A stretch of 6,479 bases of DNA, from NCBI GenBank assembly GCA_009926245.1, contig RFPG01000076.1, positions 1 to 6,479 on the forward strand. The letters are read 5' to 3'. The notes beneath the pieces are model-generated. The model saw nothing but the letters and a program-made list of their open reading frames with translations, was not told where the DNA came from and made no database searches. Both the position numbers and the translations under genes were made by a program. Below, one piece after another: positions 1 to 6,300 of this stretch; within the stretch, counting starts at the first letter, position 1; every line of letters starts with the position of its first letter. The DNA is from Sphingobacteriia bacterium. GTDB lineage: Bacteria > Bacteroidota > Bacteroidia > UBA7662.

Positions 1-3
1 CGG

Positions 4-17
4 GGAACCCAGGTTCC
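4..17. repeat. Short palindrome at the window edge
   Basis: GGAACC and GGTTCC form perfect 6-base arms around a 2-base CA spacer. It lies about 50 bases upstream of the stronger inverted repeat. It could be a protein-binding site, part of the end of an upstream gene or terminator cut by the window, or chance. No T-run follows it, so it does not look like an intrinsic terminator on the + strand. I assign no function. Confidence 0.3.
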
Positions 18-68
18 GAATTCTCGGCCGCTGACCATTGCATGGCCCAAGTTAGGGATAAAAAAATT

Positions 69-112
69 TAACCTTGAAAACTTTTTTGGTTTTCAAAGTT
101 TCTATACCTTCG
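69..112 (+). promoter_or_regulatory. Putative operon promoter, Bacteroidota-like
   Basis: Two weak matches to the Bacteroidota -7 consensus TAnnTTTG are present: TAACCTTG at 69-76 and TACCTTCG at 105-112, each matching 5 of 6 fixed positions. The second has a TTTG at 85-88 as a possible -33 element, but the 16-base gap is slightly short. If the second box is used, transcription would begin almost at the ATG at 121, giving a nearly leaderless mRNA. If the first is used, the leader would be about 40 bases. Either way the inverted repeat at 70-100 would overlap the promoter, as expected for repression. The exact promoter is uncertain. Confidence 0.35.
70..100. promoter_or_regulatory. Interrupted inverted repeat, probable TetR operator
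   Basis: The arms AACCTTGAAAAC (70-81) and GTTTTCAAAGTT (89-100) are reverse complements at 11 of 12 positions, with a 7-base spacer TTTTTTG. The inner 8 bases (TTGAAAAC/GTTTTCAA) are perfect. The site lies 20 bases upstream of the regulator start, in an A/T-rich tract that also holds the only plausible promoter of the operon. TetR-family dimers bind inverted repeats of this kind, usually overlapping their own promoter, so autorepression is the natural reading. That the neighbouring regulator binds here is inference. A terminator is unlikely because the T-run is inside the loop rather than after the stem. Confidence 0.6.
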
Positions 113-120
113 CACCTCCC

Positions 121-741
121 ATGTCCTTAGGTCCTCAACATATCCCCCAAATCCGAGAGCTTTTCTTCCGCTACGGTCTCAAAAGCATGACCATGGACGA
201 ACTGGCCCGGCAATTGGGCTGTTCCAAAAAGACCATTTACGAACACTATACCGACAAAAAGATCCTGGTCCACCGTGTCTTGGGTAGCTTTTTGGAGGAA
301 CACCGCTGCGAAATGCGGGCCCTGGAACTAGGCAGCCGAAACGCCGTCGAAAACCTCCTCCGAATGGCGGCCACCGGTCTTCAAAAAATGCGCAACCTCA
401 CCCCGACCATGCTCTTTGATCTCCAAAAATCCTACCCGGAACTATGGGCCGAGCTGGAGAGTTATCGTCAAGTGGAGATTGCGGGAATCTTTAAGCGCCT
501 GATTGAACGAGGGCAACGTGAAGGTCTATTCCGCCCAGATATCGATGCCGAAATCGTGAGCATCATGCACCTTCAACATACCAATCTTCTGTTAGATCCA
601 TTGGTTTTCAGCCACTTGAACAAACCCTTGCCCAAGGTATTTGAAACCATTCAAGACGTCTTTATCCGAGGCATTGCAACCCCCAAAGGCCTGCGCACCT
701 GGATCAAAGCCCAAACCCTCTTCAATCCCAACCAACCATGA
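121..741 (+). CDS. TetR/AcrR-family transcriptional regulator of the efflux operon
   Basis: This 206-residue protein has the usual TetR-family length. The N-terminal DNA-binding domain spans roughly residues 8-54. Its helix-turn-helix is at about 24-45, with the core TMDELARQLGCSKKTIYEHY followed by TDK. The remaining residues, about 60-190, form the divergent all-helical ligand-binding and dimerisation domain, so the inducer cannot be predicted. The ATG at 121 is chosen because the HTH then sits at the normal distance from the N-terminus. The frame stays open upstream to base 1 but has no ATG and translates to unconvincing sequence. There is no Shine-Dalgarno. The stop overlaps the start of the channel gene by ATGA, so regulator and pump share a transcript. 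It most likely represses its own operon through the repeat at 70-100. The family call is firm; the target and repressor role are inference. Confidence 0.93.
   Translation: MSLGPQHIPQIRELFFRYGLKSMTMDELARQLGCSKKTIYEHYTDKKILVHRVLGSFLEEHRCEMRALELGSRNAVENLLRMAATGLQKMRNLTPTMLFDLQKSYPELWAELESYRQVEIAGIFKRLIERGQREGLFRPDIDAEIVSIMHLQHTNLLLDPLVFSHLNKPLPKVFETIQDVFIRGIATPKGLRTWIKAQTLFNPNQP
730..741 (+). promoter_or_regulatory. Non-Shine-Dalgarno start context of the channel gene
   Basis: The start codon is preceded directly by AACCAACC, with no purine-rich ribosome site. The same 12 bases, AACCAACCATGA, recur at the adaptor start (2142-2153). Here they lie inside the last codons of the regulator gene and include its TGA stop. 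Translation presumably relies on coupling to the upstream gene and an unstructured A/C-rich start region, as is common in Bacteroidota. A role for the exact octamer is only a possibility. Confidence 0.4.
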
Positions 742-2129
742 GTCAACCTATGAAACGATTCTTTTTGGCCACCTTGCTCTTGTTGGAATCAATCGCGAGC
801 GGAGCGCAGTCCACGAAGCACGCCCAGACTTCAACCATGAGTCTCAACCAGGCCATCCAATACGGCTTGGACCACCATCACAGCGCCCTGAATGCCGCCG
901 ATGATATCGAATCCGCCGGCGCGAGGATTCGCGAAATCACTTCCATCGGCCTACCCCAAATCCGCGCGACCTACGGTTTAACTGACAATTTCATTATCCA
1001 AAAGGTCATCATTCCCAACGGACAGTTGTTCAATCCCGATGCCCCACCCGGCCCGGTAGCCCTGGAATTTCAACCTCAATACGGGGGCAATGCCAACCTG
1101 ACGCTCACGCAATTGCTGTTTGATGGTTCGTATCTGGTAGGCCTCAAAGCGGCCCAAACTTTTCGACAAATTGCGGTCAAGAACCGAGAAATGACCGACG
1201 CCCAAATCTCCGAAAATGTCCAAAAAGCCTACTACGGGGTTTTGGTCGGGCAACACCGGAACGAATTGCTCGAAGCCAGCCTCATGCGATTGGACTCCAG
1301 CCTGGGCGAAATGAAAATAATGTTAGAAAACGGACTGATTGAGCGGCTGGATGTTCAAAGGGTGGAATTGCAACGGAATCAGCTAGCGACCGAAGCTGCC
1401 AAAATCAAACAAATCCGCTACCTATCTCTGCAACTTCTCAAATTCCAAATGGGTTATCCCTTGGGCGATACCTTGATCCTTAGCGATCGACTCGAGAACA
1501 TTCCCTCCTTGGTCGCCGAGCAGGTCCCCCCTGCCTACACCCAGCCCGAGGCCTTCAAGGGCCGACCCGAGGCCGCCCTCCTGGCCCTTCAAATAAAAGG
1601 CAATGAATTAGAAATCAAGAATCTAAAGGCAGGATACCTCCCCTCGGTGGGCCTGCAGGTTCAAAGAGGTGCCCTGGCCGGTGCCGGCGAATTCAACAAG
1701 GTCCTGGACCCAGGAGGTAATTGGTTTGCCTACGGTTCGGTGGGCATTGGCATTAACTGGTATGTTTTTGATTCTTTTAACAAAAAATACAAGATTCAAC
1801 AAAAGCGTATTGAAAAAATCAAAAATGAACGCGTTCTCATGAACTTCTTGCAGGCTTCGGCCCTGCAACAGGACCAGGCCCGCACGGCGATCCAAAATGC
1901 GTTGGCCTCCTTGCGTCAACAAAACGAGAACCAAGAACTAAGCCTCGAGATTCTTCAAACAACCCGCATCAAATACCGCGAAGGGGTGGGATCCAACCTC
2001 GAAGTGATCCAAGCCGAAGCCGGTTACCGCGAGGCCCAGGCCGCCTACTTCAACAGCCTTTATGAATACTACATCGCCAAAGTAGACTACCTCAAAGCCA
2101 GTGGAAAACTCACCGGCACCCACGAATAA
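738..2129 (+). CDS. TolC-family outer-membrane efflux channel
   Basis: The protein has 463 residues, close to the family norm. A Sec signal peptide occupies about residues 1-23: basic KR at 6-7, a hydrophobic core to about 20, and likely cleavage after SGA. Two homologous outer-membrane-efflux repeats follow, at about 35-240 and 275-456. Each has an 'LPxhxhxh' strand (LPQIRATYG at 72-80, LPSVGLQVQ at 301-309) and a second strand ending in FDG/FDS (128-130, 344-346). The periplasmic tip turns are marked by ERLDVQ near 202-207 and GSNLEV near 418-423. A trimer should form the outer-membrane barrel and periplasmic tunnel, docking on the adaptor encoded next. The start at 738 overlaps the regulator stop; an in-frame ATG at 750 (M5) would also leave a good signal peptide. 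The gene ends 20 bases before the adaptor gene. Confidence 0.94.
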   Translation: MSQPMKRFFLATLLLLESIASGAQSTKHAQTSTMSLNQAIQYGLDHHHSALNAADDIESAGARIREITSIGLPQIRATYGLTDNFIIQKVIIPNGQLFNPDAPPGPVALEFQPQYGGNANLTLTQLLFDGSYLVGLKAAQTFRQIAVKNREMTDAQISENVQKAYYGVLVGQHRNELLEASLMRLDSSLGEMKIMLENGLIERLDVQRVELQRNQLATEAAKIKQIRYLSLQLLKFQMGYPLGDTLILSDRLENIPSLVAEQVPPAYTQPEAFKGRPEAALLALQIKGNELEIKNLKAGYLPSVGLQVQRGALAGAGEFNKVLDPGGNWFAYGSVGIGINWYVFDSFNKKYKIQQKRIEKIKNERVLMNFLQASALQQDQARTAIQNALASLRQQNENQELSLEILQTTRIKYREGVGSNLEVIQAEAGYREAQAAYFNSLYEYYIAKVDYLKASGKLTGTHE

Positions 2130-2141
2130 ATTCTTACCCAA

Positions 2142-2153
2142 AACCAACCATGA
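2142..2153 (+). promoter_or_regulatory. Non-Shine-Dalgarno start context of the adaptor gene
   Basis: This is the second copy of AACCAACCATGA, in the 20-base gap between channel and adaptor genes. The gap contains no purine-rich ribosome site and no promoter or terminator that I can see, so the adaptor should be translated from the same mRNA. An in-frame ATG at 2159 (M4) is an alternative start; both ATGs lie in or next to the tiny palindrome ATGAAATTCAT (2150-2160). Confidence 0.4.
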
Positions 2154-3367
2154 AATTCATGACCTCTGCTACCAAAAACCCGACTAACTCGGTTTGCTCC
2201 GTGCTCCACGGATCGCTATCAAACCTCTTGATGTTGGCCCTCGTCCTGGGCATCACCGCCGGCCTCCTGACATCCTGCGGCGAAGAAAAAGCCCAAGACC
2301 CCGCCGGCCGACTCAAGGAACTGCAGGCCGAACAGGCCCGCATTGGAGCCGAAATCCAAAAACTGCAAAAAGAACTCCGCCAAAGCGGTTCCAAAACCGC
2401 AGACAACACGCCTGCCAATACCAAAACCAAACTGGTTCAAGCCTTGACGCTGGAAGAGAGCCCTTTCCGCACCTGGGTTGAAGTCCAGGGCACCGTGGAT
2501 GCCCGCCAAAGTATTGAAGTAACCGCCGAAAGCATGGGGGTTGTTCGTAACATCAAAGTCAAAGAAGGCCAAAAGGTCACCAAGGGTCAGATCCTGGCTG
2601 AATTGGACCAAACCGTTTTGCTGCAGAGCATCGAAGAAATCAAGGGCCAACTGGACTTTGCCAAACAACTCTACACCAAACAATCCAACCTTTGGAAGCA
2701 AAATATCGGCTCTGAAGTCCAATACCTCAACGCCAAAAACCAAAAAGAAAGTCTGGAACGTCGATTGTCCACCATCGAATCCCAATTGGATATGACCCGC
2801 ATCAAAGCCCCTGTGAGCGGTACAGTGGATCAGGTCTACCTCAAGTTGGGGCAATCGACCGCCATGGGCATGCCGGCCGTTCGGGTTGTCAACTTTAACG
2901 ACCTGCGCGTCATCACCGACCTCTCGGAAAGCTATGTGAGTCGCGTCCGCGAAGGGGCTACGGTAGACTTGGAATTCAAAGACCTCAACCTGAGCGCCCA
3001 GGGTCGCATTGCCTACGTTGCCCGTTCCATCAGCGCCCTAAATCGCACCTTCCGGGCCGAAGTCCCCCTCAACAACCGCGAGGGACTCTACCGTCCCAAC
3101 ATGATTGTTGGAATGAAAATCAACGATTACAGCACCAACAAAGCCATCAAAATCCCTGTGAACCTTCTGCAGAATTCCGACGAAGGCACCTTTGTGATGG
3201 TCGTCCGTGGTGAAGGAACAAGCCTCAAGGCTTCAAGGGTCTCGGTAACCCCCGGTCGTTCCAACGGCATCGAAACCGAAATTCTCCAAGGACTCCAAGC
3301 CGGAGACCGCATCATCACCACCGGTTACAACGACCTTAACGACGGCCAAGCCATTACCCTGCCATGA
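2150..3367 (+). CDS. RND efflux periplasmic adaptor (HlyD/AcrA-like membrane fusion lipoprotein)
   Basis: The 405-residue product has a long signal sequence ending in the lipobox LTSC, with Cys43 as the lipidation site. An acidic and then heptad-like segment follows (about 51-79, LKELQAEQARIGAEIQKLQ), predicted to be a short coiled coil before the core. The adaptor core contains the first lipoyl/barrel-sandwich half (about 118-152, with GQKVTKGQILAELD), a helical hairpin (about 154-216), the second lipoyl half (IKAPVSGTVDQVYLKLGQ, 218-235), a beta-barrel domain (about 245-325), and a membrane-proximal domain to the C-terminus, with GLQAGDRIITTGYNDLNDGQ at 381-400. A tip motif K177-x3-L181-x6-S188 matches the RxxxLxxxxxxS channel-docking motif except for K in place of R. 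It should bridge permease and channel. The stop overlaps the permease start by ATGA, indicating coupled translation. Confidence 0.94.
   Translation: MKFMTSATKNPTNSVCSVLHGSLSNLLMLALVLGITAGLLTSCGEEKAQDPAGRLKELQAEQARIGAEIQKLQKELRQSGSKTADNTPANTKTKLVQALTLEESPFRTWVEVQGTVDARQSIEVTAESMGVVRNIKVKEGQKVTKGQILAELDQTVLLQSIEEIKGQLDFAKQLYTKQSNLWKQNIGSEVQYLNAKNQKESLERRLSTIESQLDMTRIKAPVSGTVDQVYLKLGQSTAMGMPAVRVVNFNDLRVITDLSESYVSRVREGATVDLEFKDLNLSAQGRIAYVARSISALNRTFRAEVPLNNREGLYRPNMIVGMKINDYSTNKAIKIPVNLLQNSDEGTFVMVVRGEGTSLKASRVSVTPGRSNGIETEILQGLQAGDRIITTGYNDLNDGQAITLP
2198..2212. repeat. Perfect 6-base hairpin inside the adaptor signal-sequence region
   Basis: TCCGTG and CACGGA are perfect complementary arms around CTC. 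The hairpin occupies exactly codons 17-21 (SVLHG), in the unusually long n-region before the hydrophobic core. A G+C-rich stem about 50 bases after the start could slow early elongation or shape the mRNA, or be incidental. Confidence 0.35.
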
Positions 3368-6300
3368 GCTCATTCAAAGAATTCAAGCCCACCAGCTGGG
3401 CCATTGATAACCGAATTACCGTCTTCATTCTGACGGTTATTATAACACTGGCCGGACTATCGGTTTACAATACCATTCCCAAGGAACAATTCCCGGAGGT
3501 CGTGGTTCCCACCTTTTTTGTAACCACCGTGTACCCGGGCACGTCCCCCGCGGACATGGAAAACCTGGTCACCAGGCCTTTGGAAAAACAATTAGGGACC
3601 CTATCAGGTGTCAAAAAAATGACCAGCAATTCCCAACAGGATTTTGCAAATGTCGTTATTGAGTTTGGGACCGATGTATCCGTCGCCGTCGCCAAACAAA
3701 AAGTCAAAGACGCGGTCGATAAAGCCCGCACCGACCTGCCCAAAGACCTGCCCCAGGACCCCCGCGTTATGGAGTTGGATATCTCCGAGATTCCCATCCT
3801 TTTTGTGAATATTTCGGGACCTTTTGACTTGGATCGTCTCAAGAAGTACGCCACCGATCTCAAAGACAAAATCGAAGATGTCAAGGGAATTAACCGCGTT
3901 GATATGGTCGGTGCCCTGGACCGTGAAATCCAGGTCGATGTAGACATGTTCAAATTGCAGGCCGCCAAAATGACCATGGACGATATCGAACGGACCATAC
4001 GCTTTGAAAACATGACCATGTCGGGTGGTAACATTAACACCGGCGACAAGCAACGTAGCATCCGTATCCTGGGAGAATTTCAATCGGTCAGCGAATTGGG
4101 TAACTTGGTGGTGACCTCGATGAATGGATCGTCGGTCTTCCTCAAAGACATTGCCAAGGTCACCGACGGCTACAAAGACAAACAAAGCTACGCCCGTCTC
4201 AACGGCCAGAAAGTTATAACACTCAATGTAATCAAGCGTTCCGGCGAAAACCTCATTCAGGCATCCGACGATATCAATGCTTTGATAGCGGAGTCCAAAT
4301 CCGTCCTACCTAGCGATCTCAAAATCACCGTTTCGGGGGATCAAAGCCGGGTCACCCGGACCACTGTCAACGACTTGACCAATTCCATCATCATCGGTTT
4401 TGTGTTGGTCACCCTCGTTCTCATGTTCTTTATGGGAACCACCAACGCCATGTTTGTGGGTCTTTCGGTACCGGTTTCTTCGTTCTTGGCCTTTATGTTC
4501 ATGCCCAGCCTGGGCTTCACAATGAACATGATTGTTCTCTTTGCACTGCTCATGGCTCTGGGAGTCATCGTGGACGATGCCATTGTCGTCATTGAAAACA
4601 CCCACCGCCTCTTTGACCGAGGCCGTCGAAACATTGTTACCGCCGCCAAAATGGCTGCTGGCGAAGTCTTTATGCCCGTTCTGGCAGGCACTCTCACCAC
4701 CGTGGCCCCCTTTATGCCGTTGGCTTTTTGGGATGGTATCGTCGGCAAATTCATGTATTTCCTGCCGGTCACGCTCATATTGACCCTTTTGTCCTCGTTG
4801 CTCGTGGCCTATATTATCAACCCGGTCTTTGCAGTGCAGTTTATGAAACCAGAGCCGGAAACGCCCGAAGAAATTCAAACCCAGAAAACACGATCACGCC
4901 GTAGCCTTATCATAGCCTCGGCCATCCTCACCGTTCTGGGTGGATTCCTGCACCTGACCGACTCCCCTGGACTGGCTAATTTTGTGTTATTTATTGTCCC
5001 TTTGCTTTGGATTAACCGAGTGGTGCTTGGACCGATGATCGAAAAATTCCAAAATCATACTTGGCCCTCGGTCCAAAACCGATACGAACAAGTGTTACGT
5101 TGGTGCCTGCAAGGCCGGCGCCCGGCTTACATGATGTTGGGAACGGTTGGATTGCTGGTACTCAGTTTTGTACTTACCGGCCTTTCGGTGAACAGCGGTC
5201 GAGTCAAAATCGCCTTCTTTCCGACGGGTGAACCCAATTTTGTGTATGTTTACTTGAACACACCCATCGGTACCCGGGCCGAAGTCACCGATTCGTTGAC
5301 CCAATTGGTCGAAACCAAGGTTATGGACGTTCTAGGGCCCCGGAACCCTCTGGTGGAATCGGTGGTCACCAATGTCGCCATTGGCGCCGGTGACCCTATG
5401 GAGCGCGATCAATCGGTTGCACCCCACAAAGGCAAGGTCACCGTGGCGTTTATTGCCTTTGGAGACCGCGACGGGATGCGCACTTTGCCCTTGCTGGACT
5501 CGATCCGCGCCCGCATCAAAGGCATTCCCGGTGTCGAAATTGCAGTGGACCAGGAACGGGGTGGTCCACCTACTGGCAAGCCTATCAACATCGAAGTCAC
5601 CGGGCAGGATTTCAAGTTCCTGGGGCAGAATGCCCAGGCCCTCAAGGCCTACCTGGATTCTTGCAATATTCCCGGGGTGGAAGAGCTCAAAATTGATTTG
5701 GAGCGAAGCAAGCCCGAACTACTCGTCCGCATTGACCGCGAAAGAGCCCAACGCGAAGGGGTCAGCACCGCCCAAATTGGGTCGGAAATTCGTTCAGCCG
5801 TTTTTGGCAAAGAAGCCAGCAAGTTTCGGAGTAACAACGACGAAATCCCTATCCAACTTCGCTATTCAAGGGTGGACCGCGAAGATCTCAACCGCCTTCT
5901 CAATGCTCGCATCACGTTTCGGGATATGAACGCCGGCGGAGCGGTCCGTCAATTACCGGTATCGGCGGTTGCAAACATCGAGTACACCTCCTCGCTGGGA
6001 AGTATCAAACGCAAAAACGAAAAACGCGTGGTGACCCTCAGCTCCAATGTCTTGAGCGGATTTACACCCAATCAGGTGGTTGCCTCTATCAACGAGGCCC
6101 TGAATGGCTTTGAAGCCACCGAAGGAACCGGCATCCGCATGACCGGGGAACAAGAGGAACAAGCCGAAGCCGGAGCTTTCCTTTCCAACGCCTTGATGAT
6201 TTCAATTGGTCTGATTTTTATGATTTTGATGTTCCAATTCAATTCGATGAATCGAACCCTGATGATTTTGTCCGAAATTCTTTTATCCATTATTGGAGTC

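Noticed and set aside
12..22. tRNA T-arm-like GGTTCCGAATT
   Set aside because: It has an extra base compared with the T-loop pattern, and no acceptor stem, anticodon arm or CCA end lies at the right distances.
70..100. Intrinsic terminator of an upstream gene
   Set aside because: The stem is A/T-rich and the T-run is in the loop rather than after the 3' arm.
1..120. N-terminal extension of the regulator through the open upstream frame
   Set aside because: There is no stop from base 1, but also no ATG, GTG or TTG start, the predicted residues are unlike TetR N-termini, and the stretch contains the A/T-rich control region.
641..904. + strand open frame of 87 codons across the regulator/channel junction
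   Set aside because: It is out of frame with two confident genes, low in plausible protein features, and explained as a shadow frame.
2219..2854. Minus-strand open frame of 211 codons opposite the adaptor gene
   Set aside because: It is Phe/Gly/Leu-rich, a mirror of the sense codons, overlaps lipobox and lipoyl motifs that are certain on the + strand, and matches no family I know.
3604..4878. Long open frames on the minus strand (3604-4185 and 4306-4878) opposite the permease gene
   Set aside because: They are antisense to a clearly conserved permease frame, have composition biased by the sense codons (many His, Gly and Asp), show no recognisable domain, and lack start signals.
5372..5929. 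+ strand open frame of 185 codons inside the permease gene
   Set aside because: The permease frame is continuous here and includes conserved porter-domain sequence; this alternative frame is Ser/Pro/Lys-rich without any domain.
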